From Anaerolineae bacterium (GTDB lineage: Bacteria > Chloroflexota > Anaerolineae > Promineifilales > Promineifilaceae): DNA of 64,000 nucleotides. Location: the NCBI GenBank assembly GCA_020848035.1, contig JADLAX010000054.1:62001-126000 (forward strand), written 5' to 3'. The translations under genes were made by a program, and so were the position numbers. The notes under the pieces were generated by a model. The model was not told the origin of the DNA. It worked only from the letters and a program-made list of their open reading frames with translations, and searched no databases. Below, piece by piece: positions 7,799 through 15,226 of this stretch; position 1 is the first letter of the stretch; each line of letters begins with the position of its first letter.

Positions 7799-10060
7799 AT
7801 GACACATGCGGTTGAGTTGGTAATCCGGCGGGTAAAACCGCGTGAAGGGTGGCTGCCTTTGCTGCTGCTGGCGGCGATTGTGGCCTGTTTGATCACGGCC
7901 GTTCTCGAAGTCGCCTGGGTCCCGGAAGACAAGGTGGTGGTGCCAGCGGCCATCGGCGGGCTGCTGCTGGGCGGCGTATTGGCCAAACGGCCGTTGCCCA
8001 CCCTGCCCGCCTGGATGCTCATCACGCTGTACGGCCTGCTCATCTCGTTGGTAGGGCTGGCCAGTTTATGGCCCAGTTGGACCGTGCTGCAAGGCGGGTG
8101 GGGCACATTGCGGCCGTTTTGGCTGCAAAATGGGGCCCTGTTTTGGGACCGGGTGGGCAGTTGGGGCACGGCCGTTTTTAACGGGCAGCGCAGCGAAGAA
8201 ACAATTGTGTTTGCCCTGGGCCTGGCGCTGCTCAGCTACTTTTTGACCGCCTTTGCCAGCTGGCAGCTCTTTCGCCGCTACCGGCCGTTTGCCGGGCTGC
8301 TGGTGATGGGGCTGGCGCTGGCGCTGAATGGCTACTTTGGCGGTGGGCAAATCTGGTGGCTGGGTGTGTTTGTGGGGTTGACGGCGCTGTTAACGGCCGT
8401 CATGCATTACCTGGCCCTGACCGCCGAGTGGGACAATCGCCAAGTTGATTACTCCGACGAGGTGCGCACCGATTTACTGCTGCATGCCGTGCCAATTGCG
8501 GCCGTTTTGCTGGCGGTGGCCCTGGCGCTGCCCGGCTTCAGCATCCGGCGGTTGGTACAGAGCTTTCAACAGCAGCCGGTGGTGCAGCAAACGGAAGTGC
8601 TGCTGGAGCGGGCCTTTGGCGGCGTCGAGGCCGGGGGTGGTCAGCCGCGCGGTCGGGATGGCGTGGGCGGCCGGGGCATTTTGCCGCGCGACTTTTTGCT
8701 GGGCAATGGGCCGGAGCTGTACGAAACGGTGGTGATGACGGCCGTTGTGCAATCCGAGGCTAACCTGGCGGGCATTCACTGGCGGGCGCTGAGCTATGAC
8801 GTCTACACCGGGCGCGGTTGGGCACTGTCTGAAGAGCGCATCGAGCCAATTGCCGCTAACGCCGCTATCCCTCTGCCCGAGGTGGCCGCTACGGGCACCG
8901 TTTCCCAAACGGTGCATTGGGTGCAGGATGAGCGACTGACACGCTACACGCTGGGCCTGCCGCAGCGGTTTGAGCAGCCCGTAGACGCCATCTGGCGGGG
9001 GCAAACGGACCTGGTCCGGGCCAACGGCGATGACACAACCTACACGGTCCAGACCCAGGTATCTCAGGCAACCCCGGCGATGCTAAGAGAAACGGCCGTT
9101 ACCGACATTCCACCCGCCATCCTGGCCCGCTACACCGCCCTGCCCGACGGCGTGCCGCAGCGCGTGCTCGACTTGGCACAGGAGGTGGCGGGCGGCCGCC
9201 GCAATCCCTACGACCAGGCACGTGCGTTGGAGCAATTTTTGCGGCAGTACGACTATTCGCTGGAAATTAGCGCCGCGCCGGGCAGTGAAGACCCGGTGGA
9301 TTATTTCCTGTTTGAGCAGCAGGCGGGTTACTGCGACTACTTTGCTTCGGCGATGGTGGTGCTGGCGCGGGCGGTGGGGCTGCCTGCGCGGCTGGCGGTA
9401 GGCTACCTGGCCCAACCCGCCGACGCCAGCGGCGTGCAAACGATGGTCCAGATCAACGGCCACTCCTGGGCCGAGATTTATTTTGCCGGGTATGGCTGGG
9501 TAGAGTTTGAGCCAACGGCCGCTTTTGCCAGCCCCCACACCGGCCAGTTTGGGGCCACCCAACCGCCGGACTTTGCCGCCCAGGCCCCCGACTTTGCTGA
9601 ACCAGAAGACCTGAACCTGCCGCCTGTGCCAGAGGTGGTCGAGGGACGGCCGTTTCCCTGGCTGCCGCTGTTGGCCGCAGCAGCACTGGCCTGGCTGATC
9701 GGGTGGCTGTGGCGGCGGGCGCAGCTGCCCACCGGGGCCGATGCCGTGCTGTGGAGCTACGGCCGTTGGCAGCAAAACGCCGCACGGTTAGGCCAGCCGC
9801 CCCAACCCAGCCAGACACCGCAGGAATTTCTGGCGGCATTTGAGCGCTTTTTGGCGGGATACGGCCGTATCCCCCGCCTGGCTCGCCACATCGAACGGCT
9901 CCGACCGCACCTGGTCCAACTGACCGACCTGTACGTGCAGCGGCGTTATGCCGGGGATGCGGCGGCGGGGCGGCTTCAGGCGTGGCAGAGCTGGCAAAGG
10001 GCGAAACGGCCGTTGTGGCTCTTGCGCATCGTCAGACGATTTGCCACCAGCAAAAGATAG
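7799..10060 (+). CDS. Transglutaminase-like membrane protein (TgpA/DUF3488 type)
   Basis: A 753-residue protein with six or so N-terminal membrane helices (to about residue 255), a periplasmic/extracellular transglutaminase-core domain, one late membrane helix (about 620-640) and a cytoplasmic DUF4129-like tail. The catalytic Cys is at 512 in AGYCDYFASAM and the His at 555 in NGHSWAEIYF. The third position reads FEPT where DPT is usual. Such proteins act with DUF58 and MoxR partners; the DUF58 gene is 2.3 kb upstream. The function is presumably peptidase or crosslinking activity on envelope proteins. Start ATG at 7799 follows a tandem-word array. Confidence 0.9.
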   Translation: MTHAVELVIRRVKPREGWLPLLLLAAIVACLITAVLEVAWVPEDKVVVPAAIGGLLLGGVLAKRPLPTLPAWMLITLYGLLISLVGLASLWPSWTVLQGGWGTLRPFWLQNGALFWDRVGSWGTAVFNGQRSEETIVFALGLALLSYFLTAFASWQLFRRYRPFAGLLVMGLALALNGYFGGGQIWWLGVFVGLTALLTAVMHYLALTAEWDNRQVDYSDEVRTDLLLHAVPIAAVLLAVALALPGFSIRRLVQSFQQQPVVQQTEVLLERAFGGVEAGGGQPRGRDGVGGRGILPRDFLLGNGPELYETVVMTAVVQSEANLAGIHWRALSYDVYTGRGWALSEERIEPIAANAAIPLPEVAATGTVSQTVHWVQDERLTRYTLGLPQRFEQPVDAIWRGQTDLVRANGDDTTYTVQTQVSQATPAMLRETAVTDIPPAILARYTALPDGVPQRVLDLAQEVAGGRRNPYDQARALEQFLRQYDYSLEISAAPGSEDPVDYFLFEQQAGYCDYFASAMVVLARAVGLPARLAVGYLAQPADASGVQTMVQINGHSWAEIYFAGYGWVEFEPTAAFASPHTGQFGATQPPDFAAQAPDFAEPEDLNLPPVPEVVEGRPFPWLPLLAAAALAWLIGWLWRRAQLPTGADAVLWSYGRWQQNAARLGQPPQPSQTPQEFLAAFERFLAGYGRIPRLARHIERLRPHLVQLTDLYVQRRYAGDAAAGRLQAWQSWQRAKRPLWLLRIVRRFATSKR

Positions 10061-10111
10061 TCTGAGTTAGCTGCCCAACTTGCTACAGCCACCGTGGCCC
10101 CATAAAAGTAT

Positions 10112-10228
10112 GTGGCTCTTTGGGATTTTAGAGGGTTTACAGCCCGTGATGCGTGAAACATAACCAGAGGCTCATCACGTTTCACGCTTCACGTTTCACG
10201 CCAAACCCCACGAAATCTTGAAGACCCC
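10112..10228. repeat. MITE-like intergenic repeat, copy 2 (inverted relative to copy 1)
   Basis: Ends GGCTCTTTGGGATTTTAGAG and CCCCACGAAATCTTGAAGACC match the right and left ends of copy 1 in reverse. The interior again holds GTGAAAC/CACGTTTCACG words that fold back on each other. It sits directly upstream of the sensor kinase gene. Confidence 0.68.
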
Positions 10229-10242
10229 AATAGAATGTTTGA

Positions 10243-11670
10243 GTGTCTATGCAATTCATCCTGATTCGCCTGCAAAATTTGTTTTATCCGCCACTTCCCG
10301 AGTTTGCCCTGCAAACAGACACCGCCAACGTGCTTGATTACATTCGGGAGCGGGTGGTTACTATTTTGCTGCGGCTGTGCGTCATTTTTGGCTTCCTTTC
10401 CGTTTCCGTGGGGACCGTTTCGCTCTGGATCAAGCAGGACTGGGCTGGTATTCTCATCGGCAACATCGCCTTCATCTGCATCATTTTCCTGGCGGCCAAC
10501 CGCAAGATTCATCACCGACTGCGCAGTGCCGCGTTTGTCAGCGTTGCTTTTGCTTTTCTGTTCCTCAACCTGGTCAAAGGGCTGACCGAGTTTTCCCTGG
10601 TGCCGCTGTTTGCCTTTGTGGTGATGACAACCCTGTTAATGGGCCGCCGGGGCGGTGTGTATGCCTTTATCATCAGCGTCTTGACCCTGCTGTTTATCAA
10701 CTGGCGGCTTTCCACCGGGGAGCTGCCTTATGAGCGCACCATTGTCACTTTCTCTGATCCACTTTTTAGCCTGCTGTCGCTGTACACGGACTGGCTCTTT
10801 TTTGTCGGCATCTTTTTCTTCACCACCTGGATTTACTTTGATGGGTTTAATATTGCCTGGCAGCGGGAACAGCGGGCCACCCGGCTGCTGGCGGAAGAGC
10901 GGGACCGCCTGGCGGAGGCCTTTGCCCGTGAACAGGCGCTGCTGGAACAGTTGAGCCAGGCGCACCAGCGTGAAATTGAGCTGAGCCGCTTGAAGTCGCA
11001 AATCATTACCACGGTGTCGCATGAATTTCGCACGCCGCTGACGGTGATCAATAATTCGGTTGAGCTGCTGACGCGCTACGGGGACAGTTTTAGCATAGCC
11101 AAGCGGGAAGAGATTCAGAAGCGGATTGAGAATTCCGTGTACGCGCTGACCGATTTGCTGCAAGATGCCTCGATGGTGAACAAGGCGTATTCACAAGGGT
11201 TTCAGGCTAACATGGCGCGGCTGCCATTTAATGGCATGAGCCAGCGGCTCAAGAAGGATTTGCTGCAAGCGACAGGCGAACCGGCTAATGTGGTGTTTGA
11301 ATTCAACAAGCAGGATGAAACGGCCGTTTGCCTCGACTATGACTTTTTGTACCAGGCGGTCTTTTCGCTGCTCACCAACGCGCTCAAATATTCTCCGCCA
11401 GACGCGAGCGTTCACATTTTGCTGGTGCAGCAGGGTGAGCTTATCGTTTCGGTACGCGATCACGGTGTTGGGGTGGCCCCGGAAGATGCACGGCGCATAT
11501 GGGAGCCTTTCATTCGCGGCGGCAACGTGACCGATAAACAGGGGCTGGGTCTGGGATTGTACCTGGCCAAGCGGCTGATTCAGGCGATGGAGGGCACGGT
11601 AACGGCCGTTTCCCCCGGCCTTGATCAGGGCAGTACCTTCACCATCCAGATTCCCGCCAAGCCGTGCTAA
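10243..11670 (+). CDS. Membrane sensor histidine kinase
   Basis: A 475-residue kinase with six hydrophobic helices in the first 210 residues, then a short coiled coil (REQRATRLLAEERDRLAEAF..). The HisKA domain has the phosphoacceptor His at about 260 in TVSHEFRTPLTVI. The HATPase domain has the N box NALKYSPP, G1 box RDHGVGVAP and G2 box GLGLGLYLAKRL. The start is GTG at 10243, or ATG at 10249 two codons later. No response regulator is adjacent, so it is an orphan kinase. The sensor region matches a MASE1-like or otherwise unnamed membrane module; the signal is unknown. Confidence 0.9.
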   Translation: MSMQFILIRLQNLFYPPLPEFALQTDTANVLDYIRERVVTILLRLCVIFGFLSVSVGTVSLWIKQDWAGILIGNIAFICIIFLAANRKIHHRLRSAAFVSVAFAFLFLNLVKGLTEFSLVPLFAFVVMTTLLMGRRGGVYAFIISVLTLLFINWRLSTGELPYERTIVTFSDPLFSLLSLYTDWLFFVGIFFFTTWIYFDGFNIAWQREQRATRLLAEERDRLAEAFAREQALLEQLSQAHQREIELSRLKSQIITTVSHEFRTPLTVINNSVELLTRYGDSFSIAKREEIQKRIENSVYALTDLLQDASMVNKAYSQGFQANMARLPFNGMSQRLKKDLLQATGEPANVVFEFNKQDETAVCLDYDFLYQAVFSLLTNALKYSPPDASVHILLVQQGELIVSVRDHGVGVAPEDARRIWEPFIRGGNVTDKQGLGLGLYLAKRLIQAMEGTVTAVSPGLDQGSTFTIQIPAKPC

Positions 11671-11686
11671 TTTGTAAAATAGGTGA

Positions 11687-11714
11687 TTGCTTTTGTCTCT
11701 GAGAATCCTATAAA
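11687..11714 (+). promoter_or_regulatory. Sigma-70-like promoter of the zinc-ribbon/NHL gene
   Basis: The -35 box is TTGCTT (11687-11692) and the -10 box TATAAA (11709-11714), with a 16 bp spacer. They are about 40 bp upstream of the ATG at 11750. Reading by eye only. Confidence 0.4.
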
Positions 11715-11749
11715 ATAGCGCCCATCAATGCTCTGGAGGCACATACTGC

Positions 11750-13177
11750 ATGACCCAAACCTTCGAATGCCCGAATTGTCAGGCAACGCTCGACTTTGAC
11801 GCTCAATCCAACCCGGTAACAGTGCGCTGTTCCTTTTGTAACAGCACCGTCATTGTGCCTGAATCGCTGCGCCCCCGCAGCGGCGCACGAAGTAGCGCAC
11901 CTAACCAGCAGGCGACCCTGGCCGAAATTGTAGAGTTGGTACAAAACGGCCGTAAAATTGAAGGTATCAAGCTGTTCCGCGAAACCTTTAGCGTTGGCCT
12001 GAAAGAGGCCAAAGACGTGGTTGACGCCATCGAACGGCACGAAAATATCCACCTCGGCGGCACCAACTTTCACACCGAAGCCGTCACCTTTACCACCTAC
12101 ACCAATGTGCCTACGGTTCAAACCACCAGCGGCCGGGGCGGCTGCGCCGTGGCCATCGCCGTTCTGGTATTTATCATCATTGGCGCGGCCGCTATGCTGG
12201 TATTCATTCCTGCCCAGGGCCTGGATCTGGTGGAGGAAATTCGCAATATTACCGAAGGTGAAACGGAAAATCGGGCCAACAACAGTTCAGAGATCACCAT
12301 CGAACAGCCAGACATCTCTGGGCCGCTGGCCACCCTTGAAGCACTGGCGCCCGGACAGGTGGCCAACTCCGGCGAGCCGCAGTTTGCGGAAGTGGTGCTG
12401 CAAATTGGCGGCGAGGAAGGGATGGGGCCTGGCTTTTTCAACGACACGCGCCGCCTGGCCATTGACGGTAAGGGCAACATTTACGCAGGCGACTACAGCG
12501 GCGGGCGCATCCAGGTGTTTGACATGGACGGCAACTTCCTGGCTACCTGGAATGCCGGCGAAGACCTCTACATGACGGGCATGACGGCCGATCGCAACGG
12601 CACCGTTTATGTTCTCAAATCGGGTGACGTGGAGAAGTTCAACGGCCTGACGGGTGAATTCCTGGGCGCGGTTGATTTTCCGGGCGAGCGACCCTATTTT
12701 GAAACGGCCGCAACCGCTCCAGACGGCACCGTGTACTTCATTGGCGAGGAACGCCTGGTGCACCTGGATATTAACGGCAACATTGTACTGGACCTGGCCG
12801 ACCCGTTCGCCAACGTGCCGGATTTTGCTACCACCCACAACGACGCGACCATCGACGGTGCGGGCAACATTTACGTCCTGGGCAGCGAAACAATCTACAA
12901 ACTCAGCCCGGAAGGCCAGTTTATTGACCAGATTGGCAGCCAGGGTGATGCCGAGGATCAGTTTTTCACCTCGCCCTCAGCGATTGCCGTGGACGGTCAG
13001 GGGCGCATTTTTGCCAATGACTTTCAGGGGATTAAGGTGTATGAGGGCAACGGCCGTTACCTCTCCACGATTAGTTTGGCGGGTGTCTCCTTCGACATGG
13101 TCTTTACCTCCAAAAATGAACTGCTGGTGATGGACCGCAACAGCAACGCGGTGGTGAAATACCAGTTAAATGAGTAA
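11750..13177 (+). CDS. Zinc ribbon / L7-L12-like / transmembrane / NHL beta-propeller fusion protein
   Basis: A 475-residue multi-domain protein. Residues 7-30 are a four-cysteine ribbon (CPNC...CSFC). Residues about 57-95 resemble the C-terminal domain of ribosomal protein L7/L12 (KIEGIKLFRETFSVGLKEAKD). A membrane helix spans about 128-155 (AVAIAVLVFIIIGAAAMLVF). Residues about 205-470 form NHL-type repeats ('AIDGKGNIYAGDYSGGRIQVFDMDGNFL', 'TIDGAGNIYVLGS', 'AVDGQGRIFANDF'), expected to make a six-bladed propeller outside the cell. The order suggests a cytosolic sensor or docking part linked to an external binding part. No known named family was recognised for the whole; function unknown. 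Confidence 0.85.
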   Translation: MTQTFECPNCQATLDFDAQSNPVTVRCSFCNSTVIVPESLRPRSGARSSAPNQQATLAEIVELVQNGRKIEGIKLFRETFSVGLKEAKDVVDAIERHENIHLGGTNFHTEAVTFTTYTNVPTVQTTSGRGGCAVAIAVLVFIIIGAAAMLVFIPAQGLDLVEEIRNITEGETENRANNSSEITIEQPDISGPLATLEALAPGQVANSGEPQFAEVVLQIGGEEGMGPGFFNDTRRLAIDGKGNIYAGDYSGGRIQVFDMDGNFLATWNAGEDLYMTGMTADRNGTVYVLKSGDVEKFNGLTGEFLGAVDFPGERPYFETAATAPDGTVYFIGEERLVHLDINGNIVLDLADPFANVPDFATTHNDATIDGAGNIYVLGSETIYKLSPEGQFIDQIGSQGDAEDQFFTSPSAIAVDGQGRIFANDFQGIKVYEGNGRYLSTISLAGVSFDMVFTSKNELLVMDRNSNAVVKYQLNE

Positions 13178-13183
13178 AGGCCA

Positions 13184-13263
13184 GTGAAAAGTAAAAAGTG
13201 AAAAGTGGCGGTCAACCTACTTTTCACTTTTTACTTTTCACTTATGACTTTTTACTTTCCACT
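13184..13263. repeat. Hairpin of tandem GTGAAAAGTAAAAA words
   Basis: The left arm GTGAAAAGTAAAAAGTGAAA and the right arm TTTTCACTTTTTACTTTTCA are complementary and built of repeated 6-7 base words. It lies between convergent genes and could also end transcription. Confidence 0.65.
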
Positions 13264-13267
13264 CTCC

Positions 13268-14041
13268 CTACGCCTCTGCCTGCGCCTCAAACTCCGTCTC
13301 CGGTTCAGGCGTAGGTTCTTCCCCAATCTCTTGCAGCGTAATGCGGAAATAACCTTCAGCGTAGCGATAACCGACACGCTGGCCGCTTTCGGCCGCCCAC
13401 TCACGGATGCTTTCGGTGGGATCCCAATCGCCCATCTGGCTGACGTGTTTGCGTAAAGCGGCAATTTTGGTGTTGATGGTTTCCGTGATGTCCACGTACA
13501 GGTTCGCTTCGCGCCGCCCAAAGGAGACGTAGACGTAGTTCACCTTGTGCGGTTCGTACCCTTCCTCCACCAGTTCAGGGAAAAGCAGCGGTGAATCGGC
13601 CGAAGGGAATACCGCTTCCAGAGCGACCTGCCCCGCATTGCGGTGATCCGGGTGGTTGATGTAGCCATCGCTGTAGAAAAATTGGGGATCGCCGCACACC
13701 ACCACGTTGGGTTTGTACTGGCGAATGAGCCGGACGAGTTTTTTCCGCAGCTCCAGGGTCGGTTGGAGACGGCCGTCTGGTTCCCCCAGGTACAAACAGC
13801 GCGTGACACCGGCCACCTCGGCCGCTTCGGTCTGTTCCCGGCGGCGAATTTCGGCCAATTTTTCGGCCGTCATGCCCGCCTCGTGGCTGCCAATGTTGCC
13901 ATCGGTCAGCACCACATAGGTCACTTCGCTGCCATATTTGGCCCATTTTGCGGCCGTTCCGGCCGAGCCAAATTCAATGTCATCGGGGTGGGCAAAGATG
14001 AGCATTGCCCGTTTGGGAATGTAGCTGTTGGCGTCGATCAT
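13268..14041 (-). CDS. PIG-L (LmbE-like) N-acetylglucosaminyl deacetylase family protein, copy 1
   Basis: A 257-residue zinc-dependent deacetylase. It has the family signature AHPDD at residues 17-21 and the second ligand motif INHPDHRNAG around residue 130. Members remove acetyl groups from GlcNAc-linked substrates such as mycothiol, bacillithiol or teicoplanin precursors. The ATG at 14041 overlaps the stop of the upstream paralogue by 4 bp (ATGA), so the pair is translationally coupled. The C-terminal 17 residues (EEPTPEPETEFEAQAEA) are an acidic tail that the paralogue lacks. The actual substrate is not indicated by context. Confidence 0.88.
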   Translation of the reverse strand: MIDANSYIPKRAMLIFAHPDDIEFGSAGTAAKWAKYGSEVTYVVLTDGNIGSHEAGMTAEKLAEIRRREQTEAAEVAGVTRCLYLGEPDGRLQPTLELRKKLVRLIRQYKPNVVVCGDPQFFYSDGYINHPDHRNAGQVALEAVFPSADSPLLFPELVEEGYEPHKVNYVYVSFGRREANLYVDITETINTKIAALRKHVSQMGDWDPTESIREWAAESGQRVGYRYAEGYFRITLQEIGEEPTPEPETEFEAQAEA

Positions 14042-14775
14042 TGCACAATTTCCTCCTGGGGAATGGGCAGCGGGGTGACGGTAAAGCGGCGGAACGCTTC
14101 AGCGTAGGCCAGCCCCACCTGCTTGCCTACAGCCGCCGCCCGCTCGCGCAGCCGGTCCGAGTAATCAATGCCGCCCAGCTGGCTGCGATGTTCGTTCAAC
14201 GCCTTCAACTTGGTGTTGATTGTTTCCGCAATATCCACAAAATGGTTCAGTTCCTGATCTGTGGTGACAAAAACGAAGTTCACTTTGTGCGGGAAAATGC
14301 CTTCATCCTCAAACTCCGGGTAAAGCAGCCGCATTTCACACGCCGGGAAAACGGCGTCGAAGGTGGCGCGGGCGGCGGCGCGGTGGTCGGGGTGGTTGAG
14401 CCGTTCACCCCGGTAATACATGTTGGGGTCGCCGCAGACCACGGCGTTGGGGCGGTACTGGCGGATCAGCTTTACCAACTGCTTGCGCAGCGCCAGGGTC
14501 GGTTCCAGGGAGCCATCGTCGTGACCCAGGAAGATGCAGTGGGCGGCTCCGGCCACCTGGGCTGCGGCCGTTTGCTCTTGCCGCCGAATGTGGGCCAGCG
14601 CTTCACGGCTCAGAGATGGGTCGTGTGTGCCCACGTTGCCATCGGTAAGGACCACATAGGTATTTTCGCAGCCAAGACTGGCCCATTTTGCGGCCGTTCC
14701 GGCCACGCTGAACTCAATGTCATCCGGGTGGGCAAAAATAAACATAGCCCGCTCCGGAATATAGATGTTATTCAT
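14038..14775 (-). CDS. PIG-L (LmbE-like) deacetylase family protein, copy 2
   Basis: A 245-residue paralogue of the next gene, sharing IPERAMFIFAHPDDIEF, the LTDGNVGTH segment and LNHPDHRAA. Both zinc-ligand motifs are intact, so both copies should be active. The ATG at 14775 is chosen because the shared N-terminus begins there (MNNIYIPER); an upstream in-frame start would add an unconserved leader. First gene of a two-gene leftward unit. The two proteins are similar in nearly every motif but well diverged, so the duplication is not recent. They might form a heteromer or act on different substrates. Confidence 0.87.
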   Translation of the reverse strand: MNNIYIPERAMFIFAHPDDIEFSVAGTAAKWASLGCENTYVVLTDGNVGTHDPSLSREALAHIRRQEQTAAAQVAGAAHCIFLGHDDGSLEPTLALRKQLVKLIRQYRPNAVVCGDPNMYYRGERLNHPDHRAAARATFDAVFPACEMRLLYPEFEDEGIFPHKVNFVFVTTDQELNHFVDIAETINTKLKALNEHRSQLGGIDYSDRLRERAAAVGKQVGLAYAEAFRRFTVTPLPIPQEEIVQ

Positions 14776-14830
14776 GATTGATTGTCTGCCTCCAAGATAG
14801 TGTTGGGCCATCAGGTGTTTGCGGAAGCGG

Positions 14831-14925
14831 CGTGAAACATGATGCGTGAAACGTGATTCCCGTTACATCACGTTTCACGTTTCACACTCCACGGCTTGTC
14901 CACTCCGTGAATTGCCAAAGACCCT
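14831..14925. repeat. MITE-like intergenic repeat, copy 3 (left end weak)
   Basis: The GCGTGAAAC/GTTTCACG fold-back interior and the right end ACTCCGTGAATTGCCAAAGA match the other copies. The left terminal sequence is degraded. Confidence 0.5.
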
Positions 14926-15070
14926 CAATGTTCGAACGTTCTGCGGAGCGGATTATACCGGACGCGATTCCGCTTGCGAATGATCAAAAGGACAGATCTG
15001 GTCTACGACACCATGAAACCAAGCGCGGCCAAAGACGTACCAGGACGCTATAACTTCCAACTAACGGTTG

Positions 15071-15079
15071 TGATATACT
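15071..15079 (+). promoter_or_regulatory. Extended -10 promoter candidate for the Ca2+ ATPase gene
   Basis: TGATATACT fits the extended -10 form TGnTATAAT with one mismatch. No good -35 box is seen at the right distance, which is usual for extended -10 promoters. It would give a leader of about 140 nt before the ATG at 15227. The rest of the 450 bp gap holds repeat copy 3 and nothing else recognised. Confidence 0.35.
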
Positions 15080-15226
15080 TATGTCACTCCGCACAACCGG
15101 GCTGCACAACAGGCAAACTTACCTGGGCAAAAGAAGAAAGAGACATACGGCCGTTTTCCACAACAAAATCTGTGCAGCACGTTTTATCTACCCCTTGCCC
15201 AACGGCCTAAAAGAGAGGACTTTCCG

